Source: Eubacterium sp. | Lineage (GTDB): Bacteria > Bacillota > Clostridia > Lachnospirales > Lachnospiraceae | Assembly: GCA_024696635.1 (NCBI GenBank) | Contig: JAILGP010000143.1 | Coordinates: 1 to 61,276, forward strand | Direction: 5' to 3' | Length of the DNA: 61,276 bases | In this document: piece after piece, positions 28,603 through 37,439 of the stretch | Layout: each line of letters opens with the position of its first letter | Position numbering within the stretch: position 1 is the stretch's first letter | Translations under genes and position numbers: made by a program | The notes under the pieces: generated by a model | What the model saw: the letters and a program-made list of their open reading frames with translations, nothing else | The model's database searches: none | Told to the model about the DNA's origin: nothing

Positions 28603-29802
28603 ATGAGTAAAAGAAGAAAGTTTGGTAAAAGTGAATTATCAGCAAATGAACATACGTTAGATAAGCAGATAGAAGAGGATAAGGGAATAGATCCATATGA
28701 TTTATCTGATCTTTCTGATCAGTCTGATGAATTTGATGAGTTTGATGAGATTCCTGAAACCTATGAATCAAGTGAATATGAATCTGATGATTCTGAATCA
28801 AGTGGATATAGTCCAAATAAATATGATTCAAATAAATATGATTCAAATAAATATAGTAAAACAAACTATGATTTTGAAGAATTAGATGAATCAGAAGATT
28901 TAGATGAAGAGATATTATTTGAAAAATCTTCCAAATCAAAAGAGTACTTGGATCTTGATAGTCTTGAAGAAGACTTAGACATAGAAGATGAAGAAGTCGA
29001 AGAGGAATACAGGGCGACTCGTTATTCTGAAAGTAAACGTAAGGTTGAGCAGAAGAAAAATTATGATCTGGAAGAAAATACAGATGAAGATTTTAATATG
29101 GAAGAGGATCTGGCTCTGGATCAGGAAATACAAAGAGAGATTGCTGATGCGGAGAGAAAGACCGAAACCATGGATCTCACAGAAGATGATTACGAGAATT
29201 ATTATGGAATAGAACAGGTCCGTCCGTCTAGAAAAATTGTTCCCGGTGAACAAAAGAAGACAAGGAGTCTAAGGCTTCATAAATATCGTGAGCAGAATCT
29301 TGCAAGATTTTCTAACATTTATATGTTGGCAGGTATGATCATAGGTGTTGCTGTCTTTTATTTTCTTGTCATCCCTGAGATAAAGAATCATTATTCTGAA
29401 GAAATAAGGGATTTGGAGACTTCATATAATCAGACTATATCTACAAAGAATAATGAAATAGATAATTTGAATCTTGAAATAGAAGGCCTTAGTAATAGAA
29501 ATTCAGTATATGAGTCAAAGCAGGCTGAGATGCAGGCGACTATTGATAACCTTACTACTGAAGTAGAAACCCTGAAGAGAACCGTTGAAAGTGGTGGACT
29601 TACTAATCAAAATGCCCTTCCAGCAGATACAGTGGATCCTAATGCTGGAGAAAATCCTCCTGAAGGTGAGACAGGAACAGAGGCACAACTTTCGGAAGAG
29701 GAACAGGCTGCTCAGGCTGCAAACGCTGCGGCTGAAAGAAACAATGCCAATGTAATCGGAATCAGTGGTAATTCCATAGAAGAGATGATATCGAATGATT
29801 AA
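28603..29802 (+). CDS. Acidic membrane-anchored coiled-coil protein of unknown function
   Basis: I recognise no family for these 399 residues. Residues 1-230 are hydrophilic and extremely rich in Asp, Glu and Ser, with short repeats (NKYDS three times near 72-86, encoded by a 15-bp tandem unit at 28814-28858). One transmembrane helix lies at about 238-259. A heptad-like coiled coil spans about 263-325, and the end is an acidic, Ala/Asn-rich tail. Topology is probably N-terminus inside and coiled coil outside. It starts 9 bases after folC and is likely co-transcribed. A cell-envelope or division role is conceivable from the layout alone. Confidence 0.75.
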   Translation: MSKRRKFGKSELSANEHTLDKQIEEDKGIDPYDLSDLSDQSDEFDEFDEIPETYESSEYESDDSESSGYSPNKYDSNKYDSNKYSKTNYDFEELDESEDLDEEILFEKSSKSKEYLDLDSLEEDLDIEDEEVEEEYRATRYSESKRKVEQKKNYDLEENTDEDFNMEEDLALDQEIQREIADAERKTETMDLTEDDYENYYGIEQVRPSRKIVPGEQKKTRSLRLHKYREQNLARFSNIYMLAGMIIGVAVFYFLVIPEIKNHYSEEIRDLETSYNQTISTKNNEIDNLNLEIEGLSNRNSVYESKQAEMQATIDNLTTEVETLKRTVESGGLTNQNALPADTVDPNAGENPPEGETGTEAQLSEEEQAAQAANAAAERNNANVIGISGNSIEEMISND

Positions 29803-29890
29803 ACAAAAAGTATATTAAAATAAAAGAGATGATAGCTAACGATTAACTTATATATATAAGGGTTGAAGGGAAAAGGGAAAAGCGAAAATA

Positions 29891-31066
29891 ATGAATTTAG
29901 GTTTTAATCTAAAGCAATGCTTTAAAATGTATATCCAGAATGTTCATTTACCTTTTATGTATAAACTTGCATGTTCAAAAAATGAATTGTCCAAGGATAA
30001 AATTGTTTTTGCCGATATGCATACAGATGGAATTCCACAAAGTATGCAGGCTGTATATAAGGAATTAAAGAGGAGAGGCTATAGACCCAAGGTGATGTGT
30101 AAAGACACCGCAAAAATGGGACCTGTCGGTTTCCTCAGATTTATGAATTTATTTATGAATGAGTATGCATCGGCAGGAACAGTTGTGATATCCACATATT
30201 TCCTGCCGGTTTCTTCTGCAAAGAAAAGACGAGAAACAAAGGTGGTTCAGCTTTGGCATTCGGGTGGACTTCTTAAGAAGATGGGTTATGATACAGGAGA
30301 TGATATTCCTCGTAATTATAGGGGCAAGGTTGCAGCTAATTATGATTTGGTAACCGTAAGTGCTCCAATATGTGAGAAGGTATGGGAGTCAGCTCTTCAT
30401 TTAGAAGATGGAAGTGCCAAGGCAATGGGTATTTCCAGAACAGATATTTACTTTGATGAAAACTGGAATCAAAGAAATAAAGACATATTTTTCTCATTAG
30501 TACCAGAGGCAAAAGGAAAAAAGGTGGTTTTATATGCGCCATCTTTTTCGGGAAATGCTGCTATGCCTAAATGTTTTGGTCTGGAGATGATGACGGATAA
30601 ACAGTTATCCAAAATACTTGGAGATGATTATTATGTTATATTCCGACCACATCCATTGATGCAAAAGAAATATCCGGAGTATTTTAATGGAAAGCTGGAA
30701 AGATTTACTACATCTAGACTTTTATCTTTAACAGATTTACTTATTACGGATTATTCTTCTATTCTATTTGATTATTCAATTTATAGAAAACCATTTGTTC
30801 TTTTTTGCCCGGATTTTGAGGAATATAAAAAGAATAGAGGTTTCTATGCTGATCCTGATAAATTTCCTTGTTTTCTAACAAAGAATATGGACCAGCTGGT
30901 GGATGCAGTACATAAGGAATGTCATAATAATTCTTCAGATAATGGATTTACAAGAAAACGAAAAGAAGAATTAGAAGAATTTTATAATAAGTATATGGGT
31001 GCTTGTGACGGACATAGTACTCACAGAGTTGTGGATTATATTGTAGATCATATAGAGAGTTTATAA
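29891..31066 (+). CDS. CDP-glycerol glycerophosphotransferase family protein
   Basis: The 391-residue enzyme belongs to the TagB/TagF (Glyphos_transf) family, which adds glycerol-phosphate or ribitol-phosphate units to wall teichoic acid or other surface polymers, using CDP-activated donors at the inner membrane face. Diagnostic motifs are VQLWHSGGLLKKMG (about 121), FRPHPLM (about 254) and LLITDYSSILFDYS (about 284), which carry the conserved catalytic-site histidines and donor-binding residues. It is shorter than TagF, like TagB-type or capsule-associated members. The leader has several purine runs. No other teichoic acid gene is adjacent. Confidence 0.85.
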   Translation: MNLGFNLKQCFKMYIQNVHLPFMYKLACSKNELSKDKIVFADMHTDGIPQSMQAVYKELKRRGYRPKVMCKDTAKMGPVGFLRFMNLFMNEYASAGTVVISTYFLPVSSAKKRRETKVVQLWHSGGLLKKMGYDTGDDIPRNYRGKVAANYDLVTVSAPICEKVWESALHLEDGSAKAMGISRTDIYFDENWNQRNKDIFFSLVPEAKGKKVVLYAPSFSGNAAMPKCFGLEMMTDKQLSKILGDDYYVIFRPHPLMQKKYPEYFNGKLERFTTSRLLSLTDLLITDYSSILFDYSIYRKPFVLFCPDFEEYKKNRGFYADPDKFPCFLTKNMDQLVDAVHKECHNNSSDNGFTRKRKEELEEFYNKYMGACDGHSTHRVVDYIVDHIESL

Positions 31067-31077
31067 ACAAAAAATTT

Positions 31078-31944
31078 ATGAAAATAGAGGAAATAAAAAA
31101 CAGAATATGCCTTGTGGCATTTGATCTGGATGATACGGCACTTGATGGACAGGGAAAGCTTACTGAGAAAACAGCCTATGCTATAAAGAAGGCTTCCCAG
31201 TGTGGAATAGAGCCTGTCATAGCCAGTGGAAGATCCTTTAATTCCTTACCAGAGGATATAATTAATGTGCCAGGAATAAGATATGCAATTTGTTCTAATG
31301 GAGCTAATATATTTGATGTCTTGGAGAAAAAATGTATATCATCATATACACTAAATTCCAATTCTGTAAGACAGATAGTTGAGCTTGCAGATGATTATAG
31401 TGACACTGTTTTTTTGGATGCCTTCACAAAGGGGGTACCTCATACTGATCACCGTGTTCTTGATTCCCTTCTTCAGAATGATAAGATATCGGAACATAGA
31501 AAGATTTATCTGAAAAAAACAAGGATAGCTGAAAATGATATAAGAAGCTTTATCAGGCAAAATGAAACAGGGCTGGATTGTATTAATTATAATGTATTTG
31601 ATTCTCGACTCTTTGACCAGCTTATGTACAGGCTTTCTAAAGAGGTTGAGGGTGTATATGTAACGAGTTCTATTCCTGAGCTTATAGAAATTTCTGATGA
31701 AAAGTCAGGGAAAGCAGGTGGCCTTAAGAGAATAGCAGAGCTTTTGAAAATAGATATTTCAGAAACTGCGGCATTTGGAAATGCGGATAATGATGCAGAG
31801 ATGATAAGATGCTCAGGTTTGGGATATGCTGTTTCAAATTCATCTAAAGAGGCACTTGATGCAGCTGATATTATAATTGGTCCTAATACAGAGGAAAGTG
31901 TAGCAGATGCAATACTTGAGCTTTGTAGTTTAAAATCACTATAA
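31078..31944 (+). CDS. Cof-type HAD-family phosphatase
   Basis: This cytoplasmic haloacid-dehalogenase-type hydrolase has 288 residues. Motif I is VAFDLDDTALDGQGKL (nucleophile about D16), motif II is VIASGRS, and motif IV appears as AFGNADNDAEMI near the C-terminus. The roughly 90-residue C2B-type cap lies between. Such proteins dephosphorylate sugar phosphates, nucleotides or flavin precursors, and the substrate cannot be read from sequence. It starts 11 bases after the CDP-glycerol transferase gene with only a weak ribosome site, so coupling is likely. Confidence 0.88.
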   Translation: MKIEEIKNRICLVAFDLDDTALDGQGKLTEKTAYAIKKASQCGIEPVIASGRSFNSLPEDIINVPGIRYAICSNGANIFDVLEKKCISSYTLNSNSVRQIVELADDYSDTVFLDAFTKGVPHTDHRVLDSLLQNDKISEHRKIYLKKTRIAENDIRSFIRQNETGLDCINYNVFDSRLFDQLMYRLSKEVEGVYVTSSIPELIEISDEKSGKAGGLKRIAELLKIDISETAAFGNADNDAEMIRCSGLGYAVSNSSKEALDAADIIIGPNTEESVADAILELCSLKSL

Positions 31945-32022
31945 CTGATATGTTTTTTGGGGCTTTTATTTTGGAGCTTATAATATTAATTTTTAAATAT
32001 TTATTGACTATTTTTTATAGTA

Positions 32023-32050
32023 TTGATAACCTTAAAAACAGGTTTATAAT
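32023..32050 (+). promoter_or_regulatory. Promoter upstream of the DUF308 gene
   Basis: TTGATA (32023-32028) and a perfect TATAAT (32045-32050) are separated by 16 bases in the 198-bp gap before the gene at 32143. Confidence 0.55.
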
Positions 32051-32142
32051 ATAATAGTTAGGTTTAAGATTATATTTTGATGATTTGATCTTAAATTTAT
32101 ATTTGAAAATCAATAAAAAGAAAGCTTTAGAAAGGATTATGT

Positions 32143-32712
32143 ATGAATAAAAAATCTATAAAAGATTTCATTCAAAAAAATGGAAATGCATTGGCCATTC
32201 CTCTTGTAATGATAGTATTGGGACTTTTTTTTATATTTTTCCCAGGAAGTGCTATTGATATTACGGTAAAGGTAGTAGGAATTATGTTTGTTATAGTTGG
32301 TGCCGTGATGGCATGTTCACTACTTGCAGCATATTCACCTTTTACATTGGCTATATCAATAATACTTATTATTTTTGGAATCCTTTGTATTGCATCCCCC
32401 GGTTTTATAGCATCATTTGTTATTAAAGCTATAGGTGTAATGATTCTTTTAAATGAACTTGTAAGAATATACGAGGCTTATAAAATTAAAGGTAAAAGTG
32501 ATAAATTTATTCAGTATATTATAGTTGATGTAGTCACTCTTATTTTGGGAATTGTTCTTATAGCTATGCCTATGAATATTGCTGGTGCTATTGTCATAGT
32601 TATGGGAGTAGTACTTCTGATTCTGGGAGTGACCAATATTATCACAGCCATCAAGGTCTACAAGGATGGACGTTATGTAGAAGATGGAACAGATGTGGTT
32701 TGGGAAGAATAA
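32143..32712 (+). CDS. DUF308/HdeD-like membrane protein
   Basis: The 189-residue integral membrane protein has six predicted transmembrane helices arranged as three hairpins, each with the small-residue pattern seen in HdeD (IVLGLFFIFFPGSA, FGILCIASPGFI, LGIVLIAMPMNIAGA). HdeD is linked to acid resistance in enteric bacteria; the role in Firmicutes is unknown. The C-terminus is hydrophilic and acidic. It has its own promoter and a weak AGAAAGG ribosome site, and is followed by ispF with a 55-bp gap. Confidence 0.8.
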   Translation: MNKKSIKDFIQKNGNALAIPLVMIVLGLFFIFFPGSAIDITVKVVGIMFVIVGAVMACSLLAAYSPFTLAISIILIIFGILCIASPGFIASFVIKAIGVMILLNELVRIYEAYKIKGKSDKFIQYIIVDVVTLILGIVLIAMPMNIAGAIVIVMGVVLLILGVTNIITAIKVYKDGRYVEDGTDVVWEE

Positions 32713-32767
32713 TAAGAGACTTTAATATATATTACATTCAATTAATGATTAGTTTAGGAGGCATAAG

Positions 32768-33361
32768 ATGAGAGTAGGAATGGGGTATGATGTTCACCGT
32801 TTGGTGGAAGGAAGACCACTTATACTTGGGGGCGTGGAAATACCTTATGAAAAAGGACTTTTAGGACATTCTGATGCGGATTGTCTGACCCATGCTATAA
32901 TGGATAGTTTATTAGGAGCAGCTGCTTTAGGTGATATTGGAAAACATTTTCCTGATTCTGATCCAAAGTATAAAGGGGCAGATAGTCTGAAACTACTTGC
33001 AGTAGTAAAGGAAATGCTGGATGAAAGAACATATATAATTGGTAACATTGATGCGACTATTATAGCTCAGAAACCTAAAATGGCTCCTTATATAGAAGAA
33101 ATGAAAAAAAAGATTGCAGAAACGCTTGTGATAGATGAGGAGAGAGTTAATATTAAAGCGACGACTGAAGAAGGTCTTGGATTTACGGGAGAAGGTCTTG
33201 GAATCAGCTGTCAGTCAATAGCTCTTCTTGAAACTATTGATAATTATGTATATAGAAATGTTACTACCGGTATGGTAGATGAGGTTGAAGGAGATGGCCT
33301 TAATGATCTGTCTCTTGAAAGAAAACATTTAGAAAATATTAAGAAACGCAAAGGAGAATAA
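32768..33361 (+). CDS. ispF: 2-C-methyl-D-erythritol 2,4-cyclodiphosphate synthase, C-terminally extended
   Basis: This enzyme performs the fifth step of the MEP isoprenoid pathway, cyclising CDP-ME 2-phosphate with release of CMP. Metal ligands D8, H10 and H42 are present (GYDVHRL and [11 protein letters not shown]), as is the late motif [15 protein letters not shown]. Family members have about 157-160 residues; this one has 197, with a charged tail from about 159 ([12 protein letters not shown], then a basic end) that I cannot match. RBS TTAGGAGGC precedes the ATG. The next gene follows after 1 base. No ispD is adjacent. Confidence 0.95.
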   Translation: MRVGMGYDVHRLVEGRPLILGGVEIPYEKGLLGHSDADCLTHAIMDSLLGAAALGDIGKHFPDSDPKYKGADSLKLLAVVKEMLDERTYIIGNIDATIIAQKPKMAPYIEEMKKKIAETLVIDEERVNIKATTEEGLGFTGEGLGISCQSIALLETIDNYVYRNVTTGMVDEVEGDGLNDLSLERKHLENIKKRKGE

Positions 33362-33362
33362 A

Positions 33363-33863
33363 ATGGATCGTTATAATGAAAGGCTGATTTCAGGAAAGGC
33401 GTCTATGGGGGCAATACTTGGCCTGGTAGGAGCAATTATACTTACTGTTATCGGAGCAGGTCTCTTCCTTTTCACACCACCTATTGGAGTTCTTATTCTT
33501 GTTGTAGGAATAGCACTTATTGTATTTGCGAAGGATGGATTAAGTGTTGAGTATGAATATATAATTACTAATGGTGATATTGAAATTGCCAAAATATTAT
33601 CAAAGAAAAAGCGTAAGGGTGTTGCTAATATTGAGTCTGAAAAGATAAACCGTATGGAAAGAGCTGATAATGATAGAGTAAAGAATGATATCAGTCTTGG
33701 AAAGTATAAGGTAAAGAGCTTTGTAGGCAAGGAATCATCAGAAAATGAAATTGCTATTTTTGTTGGTGAAGGAGATAATCAGGAGATTTATGTACTTGAT
33801 TTTGATGATAAATGTATAGACCATATGAATCAGGTACTCAAGCTTAAGAGTAATGTTAAATAA
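33363..33863 (+). CDS. Small membrane protein of unknown function (DUF6106-like)
   Basis: The 166-residue protein has two close transmembrane helices at about 16-54 (a hairpin), then a soluble domain of about 110 residues of mixed beta character (VEYEYIITNGDIEIAKI, YVLDFDDKC) that resembles a small PH-like fold. The DUF name is from memory of similar Lachnospiraceae proteins and is uncertain. Its ATG is one base after the ispF stop, so they are translationally coupled. A strong hairpin 80 bp downstream ends the unit. Confidence 0.65.
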   Translation: MDRYNERLISGKASMGAILGLVGAIILTVIGAGLFLFTPPIGVLILVVGIALIVFAKDGLSVEYEYIITNGDIEIAKILSKKKRKGVANIESEKINRMERADNDRVKNDISLGKYKVKSFVGKESSENEIAIFVGEGDNQEIYVLDFDDKCIDHMNQVLKLKSNVK

Positions 33864-33943
33864 GTTTTAAGCATATTGGATGGTATTAATAGCAAAATAA
33901 TATTGCTTAAAACAAACTCAAAAAATAATTTATGAAATAGAAA

Positions 33944-33970
33944 GAGCAGGTGACTGGTAATCACCTGCTC
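33944..33970. terminator. Hairpin terminator between convergent genes
   Basis: A perfect 10-bp stem (33944-33953 with 33961-33970) closes a 7-base loop; AAATTTT follows on the plus strand. It separates the ispF unit from a minus-strand gene. The run after it (33977-34027) is a microsatellite-like AAAACAATAAAAAT repeat. Confidence 0.72.
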
Positions 33971-34088
33971 AAATTTTAAAACAAAAATAAAACAATAAAA
34001 ATAAAACAATAAAAATAATAAAAATAGGAGGAAAACAAATAATCTATTTGGATAATTCTAAAGATTTATAAATCAAGGATTTATTAAA

Positions 34089-34322
34089 TCAAGGATCCAG
34101 AGGTATCATTGTCAGACCCTTATACATCTTTGTATAGATGCTCTTCTCATCTTTATATAACATAGTTCCCCTGGAACCATCGCGAATTATATAAGCATAC
34201 TTATTTTTCTGTACGTTCATATAGAGAACTTCTTCAACGTTTAACTCCTTGGCTTTGACCTTGGCAGTATATACATTAACGGGTTCCAGCTTATATTTTT
34301 TTATAGCTTGAGCAACAGTCAT
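34089..34322 (-). CDS. Small basic hypothetical protein
   Basis: This is a 77-residue cytoplasmic protein with no signal peptide or membrane segment. It has a helical N-terminus (VAQAIKKYKLEP) and a beta-rich, lysine-rich remainder. I do not recognise its family. It is supported as a real gene by AAGGAGG at ideal spacing on the minus strand (34332-34338 on the plus coordinates) and by lying between two hairpins. It has no obvious partner. Confidence 0.7.
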   Translation of the reverse strand: MTVAQAIKKYKLEPVNVYTAKVKAKELNVEEVLYMNVQKNKYAYIIRDGSRGTMLYKDEKSIYTKMYKGLTMIPLDP

Positions 34323-34438
34323 GTCAAAACCTCCTTCACTTTTGTATTAACCTATTCTTAGTATATGTGATATATTGCACAAAGTCAACTATAAATAATA
34401 GACAAAAATATCACAAATACACAAAAGAAGTGACGAAA

Positions 34439-34469
34439 TTTAAAGAAAACGTCGGCTTTTTTCTTTAAA
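34439..34469. promoter_or_regulatory. AT-rich hairpin upstream of queH
   Basis: An 11-bp perfect inverted repeat (34439-34449 with 34459-34469) of TTTAAAGAAAA type surrounds CGTCGGCTT, the only GC-rich stretch in the 230-bp divergent gap. It could be a transcriptional hairpin or an operator. No preQ1 aptamer signature was found. Confidence 0.4.
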
Positions 34470-34554
34470 AATGATATTAAAGAAGGCTAAAATTTGTATA
34501 AAACATTTAAAAACTATCATAAATATTAGATATTAATTTTAAAGGTGATGATTT

Positions 34555-35280
34555 ATGAACTATTATATGGAATTTGAAAAACAATTAGAAGAAGCAAAGT
34601 CTTATCCACAACTTCCCAAATTACTTCTTCATGCCTGCTGTTGTCCTTGCAGCTCACATTGCTTGGAGGTCTTATCGGGACATTTTGATATTACTATTTT
34701 TTTCTATAATCCTAATATTGATGACAAAGAGGAATATCAGCATAGGCTTAAGGAATTATATAGATTTACCCAAGAGGCTGATTTTGCTAAAGCTGTTAAA
34801 ATTCTTGATGGTGGTTATGAGCCGGAGAAGTTTTATGAGATGGCTAGGGGAATGGAGAATCTCCCGGAAAGAGGAGAGAGGTGTTATCATTGTTATAAGA
34901 TGAGACTACAGAAAACACTTGAGTATGCTCTTCAGGAAGGTTTTGATTATTTTTCAACTACACTTTCAATTAGCCCATATAAGAATAGTCAGTGGCTGAA
35001 TGAGATAGGAATGGAATTAGAGAAGAAACTTATTGATAATACTAGTTTTTCTCAAGGCATGAATGATAAAAAGCCTGTATTTTTATTTAGTGATTTTAAA
35101 AAGAAAAATGGATATAAGCGTTCTATAGAGCTTTCACAGGAATATGGACTTTATAGACAGGATTATTGTGGATGTGTTTTTTCTAAGAGAGATAGAGACA
35201 AGAAGAAAGAAGAGCAGAAAGAAGAACAGAAAAAAGAACAGAAAAAAGAACAGAAAAAAGAACAGAAAAAAGATGAATAA
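34555..35280 (+). CDS. queH: Epoxyqueuosine reductase QueH
   Basis: This enzyme reduces epoxyqueuosine to queuosine in tRNA, the last step of queuosine synthesis. QueH is the non-cobalamin alternative to QueG. The 241-residue protein has the cysteine motifs of the family: HACCCPCSSHC (C28-30, C32), ERCYHCYKMR and YRQDYCGCVFS, which bind an Fe-S cluster and a mononuclear iron. The C-terminal tail past about 214 is a run of KKEQ-type repeats from a 12-bp tandem DNA unit, not seen in ordinary QueH. Start ATG 34555 has AAAGGTGATG. The next gene overlaps its last codons. Confidence 0.94.
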   Translation: MNYYMEFEKQLEEAKSYPQLPKLLLHACCCPCSSHCLEVLSGHFDITIFFYNPNIDDKEEYQHRLKELYRFTQEADFAKAVKILDGGYEPEKFYEMARGMENLPERGERCYHCYKMRLQKTLEYALQEGFDYFSTTLSISPYKNSQWLNEIGMELEKKLIDNTSFSQGMNDKKPVFLFSDFKKKNGYKRSIELSQEYGLYRQDYCGCVFSKRDRDKKKEEQKEEQKKEQKKEQKKEQKKDE

Positions 35281-36085
35281 GAAGAATAAAAATATGAATA
35301 CAAATATTGACCCCAATATGGATTTAAGCCCTGAACAATTAAAAGAAATGCTGGATGATGCTGAGTTTTCCCTTAAGATAGTAGAAGCTTGTTTTGATGT
35401 GGCGGGTAGAAAGAAATATAAGTTCATGCTTTCTAATTCAACAATAGCTATAATTTTAGTAGCTGGTTTTATTCTTGTCATTTTCTCAATATTGTTTGCA
35501 GCTGATTCTATAAAAAAGGGTTTGATAAAACCTGCTATTATTGGATTCATAATAGCTATGGCAATAGAAATCTTTTTTGTTATTTGGAGCCTTAAATCTA
35601 AAAAACTGCAAAAGGAATTAGAGGAAGAAGCTGAAAAGGAGGCTAGAAGTGGTAGATTCGATCCTGTTAAAGCTTATTCAGTTAAAGATTCAGAGCTTAT
35701 TGTAACAAGATTTAAGATAGAAGATTTCGAAAATCTATCTAAGTTGAATATGCTACTTGCTAAAGAAGAATGGGATAGTAATACATTTATCATAACTCAA
35801 AATTATTATAGAATGCTTTCTATTCAGTTCCCTGACAAAAAGAATAATTTATATGATATTTTTATCGAGATAAGATATGAAGATGGTATTCCTGAAAGGG
35901 AAAATATCGACAAGCTTGAAGATCAAATCTCTGATTTTTTTGAAGCCCTTCAGATTAACGATCTTTCTAAGGAAAAGGAAAGTATTAAGAATGAAGCAAA
36001 GGATTTAGTAAGAGCTAGCTTTACAAGACTATTCCCTTATATCAGAATTAAGGAAATATGTATAGCAGTTACAGATATGGTATAA
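35273..36085 (+). CDS. Membrane protein of unknown function
   Basis: The 270-residue protein is not one I recognise. An acidic, Asn-rich N-terminus is followed by two transmembrane helices (about 58-80 and 86-108) and a soluble domain of about 150 residues with charged helices (about 109-270). The frame stays open upstream through the queH repeat region to 35144, but that part is shadow sequence; ATG 35273 lies within the queH stop region and suits coupled translation. A strong bidirectional terminator follows 15 bases after the stop. Confidence 0.6.
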   Translation: MNKKNKNMNTNIDPNMDLSPEQLKEMLDDAEFSLKIVEACFDVAGRKKYKFMLSNSTIAIILVAGFILVIFSILFAADSIKKGLIKPAIIGFIIAMAIEIFFVIWSLKSKKLQKELEEEAEKEARSGRFDPVKAYSVKDSELIVTRFKIEDFENLSKLNMLLAKEEWDSNTFIITQNYYRMLSIQFPDKKNNLYDIFIEIRYEDGIPERENIDKLEDQISDFFEALQINDLSKEKESIKNEAKDLVRASFTRLFPYIRIKEICIAVTDMV

Positions 36086-36100
36086 GTATATGAGATATTT

Positions 36101-36134
36101 AAGAAAGAGCGTAGCATTTGCTACGCTCTTTCTT
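36101..36134. terminator. Bidirectional terminator between the queH unit and hslO
   Basis: A perfect 15-bp stem (36101-36115 with 36120-36134) closes a 4-base loop. AAGAAAG on one side and CTTTCTT on the other give U-rich tracts on either strand. It serves convergent genes. Confidence 0.9.
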
Positions 36135-36209
36135 TGAATAAATATATAAGTAAATATCTAGTTTTTTTATGATTATAGTTTAGTGAAATTTAGTATTTAT
36201 ATTATGATT

Positions 36210-37106
36210 TTATGCATTATCATAAAGAGATTGTATTTCAGGAATAGTAAATTCGTAGTCCTTGTTGCAGAAATCGCAGTGAAGATTAACGGGTTTACCA
36301 TCATCAATCATGGATTTTAGTTCTTTTTTGCCGACGCTTATGAGGGCAGAAGTAACTCTTTCACGGCTGCAGTTGCAGAAGTATTGGGTTGGTATTCTAT
36401 CTTCAATATCTATATCCACATCAAAAACTTCTTCTCCTAAAAGACTTCTCATCATGTCTTCTGGAGTCATTCCCTTAACAAAGAAATCTGTAACAGATTT
36501 AACCTTAGAAAGTCTATCTTCTAATAAAGAAATAGTTTCTTCAGAAGCAAATGGAAGAAGCTGGATTATGAATCCACCTGCATGCTTTACGCTGACGTCT
36601 CTACCAACAAGAACCCCTAGTCCTACTGAGGTTGGAATCTGATCGCTTTCTGCAAAATAATAGGTAAGGTCATCACCTATTTCTCCTGATACAAGTGCAG
36701 TCTGACCAATATAAGGCTCTCCGATTCCATCATCTCTTATTACAGTCAGGGTTCCACGTCCTACAGCAGCGCCGACATTTAAGTGATCATCGCTTCTTGG
36801 TGGGAGAGTGGAATTGTCTACTGCTGGATTACCAATGATACCCTTAACATTTGACATGGCATCAGCTGTTACTGTCATGGTTCTGATAGGGCCATCTCCA
36901 TTGATTCTGAGAGTGAATACTTCAGACTCCTCCTTGCACATAGCTCCCATCAGGGCGCCACCTGTAAGTAGACGGCCAAGAGCGGCGGTACAAACGGGGC
37001 TTGTATTATGTATAAACATGGCCTCGCTTACAAGGTCTCTAGTATAGCCAGCAACAAATCTGATTTCATTTCCTGCTGCCATTCCTCTGATTATATAATC
37101 ATTCAT
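36210..37106 (-). CDS. hslO: Hsp33 redox-regulated chaperonin
   Basis: This cytoplasmic holdase chaperone is activated by oxidative unfolding of its zinc-binding switch. Its 298 residues end with the four zinc cysteines C244, C246, C277 and C280 (FCNCSRERV and HCDFCNKDY). The N-terminal domain carries the standard GRLLTGGALMGAM and INGDGP motifs. The start is ATG at 37106, which has AGGAG 5-6 bases upstream on the minus strand; a longer open frame back to 37175 has no such site. Two ATTATGTAAAC-type motifs lie upstream at 37140 and 37181. Confidence 0.94.
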   Translation of the reverse strand: MNDYIIRGMAAGNEIRFVAGYTRDLVSEAMFIHNTSPVCTAALGRLLTGGALMGAMCKEESEVFTLRINGDGPIRTMTVTADAMSNVKGIIGNPAVDNSTLPPRSDDHLNVGAAVGRGTLTVIRDDGIGEPYIGQTALVSGEIGDDLTYYFAESDQIPTSVGLGVLVGRDVSVKHAGGFIIQLLPFASEETISLLEDRLSKVKSVTDFFVKGMTPEDMMRSLLGEEVFDVDIDIEDRIPTQYFCNCSRERVTSALISVGKKELKSMIDDGKPVNLHCDFCNKDYEFTIPEIQSLYDNA

Positions 37107-37439
37107 GATATTTCTCCTGTAAATTATTTTTGAAATAAAATTATGTAAACTAATTGGCATTAGTATTAAAGACAAAAACTTTATGTAAACTAAAAAGGAC
37201 TATAAATATTTCGCTCCGCAAAGTATAGCACAAAACCAGCAGAATTGGAAATAATAGTGGTAAAGAATTATCGGTGTTTTATATGTAAATTTGTGTGTAG
37301 ATTTGTAAATGACTTTGAGTGAAACTTATATTGATACATTATTGTTTATTAGGATCCAATGAATTAGTTATGGCTTAATAGGAATAAGTTCAATAATATG
37401 TATCGCATAATGTTTTGTTTTAGTTTTTGGAGGTTTTTT
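37107..37439. promoter_or_regulatory. Divergent 333-bp gap with paired TTATGTAAACTA motifs
   Basis: Holds TTATGTAAACTA at 37141 and again at 37181 (40-bp period), 35-90 bp upstream of the hslO start. On the minus strand each reads AGTTTACATAA, of which TTTACA could act as a -35 box. The remainder is AT-rich; TGGAGG (37428-37433) is the ribosome site of the GH5 gene. No gene is seen. Confidence 0.4.

Noticed and set aside
34323..34554. preQ1 riboswitch upstream of queH
   Set aside because: The hairpin lacks the conserved A-rich tail and C-rich loop of preQ1 aptamers.
35144..35272. N-terminal extension of the membrane protein at 35273
   Set aside because: This is a shadow frame of the queH 3' end and its KKEQ repeats; the ATG at 35273 is the natural coupled start.
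37107..37175. Longer Hsp33 N-terminus
   Set aside because: The 23 extra residues lack a ribosome site and are not part of the Hsp33 fold; ATG at 37106 has AGGAG.
37398..37439. Start of the GH5 lipoprotein at the upstream ATG
   Set aside because: Places 14 aromatic residues before the basic signal-peptide start; GTG 37440 has a TGGAGG site.
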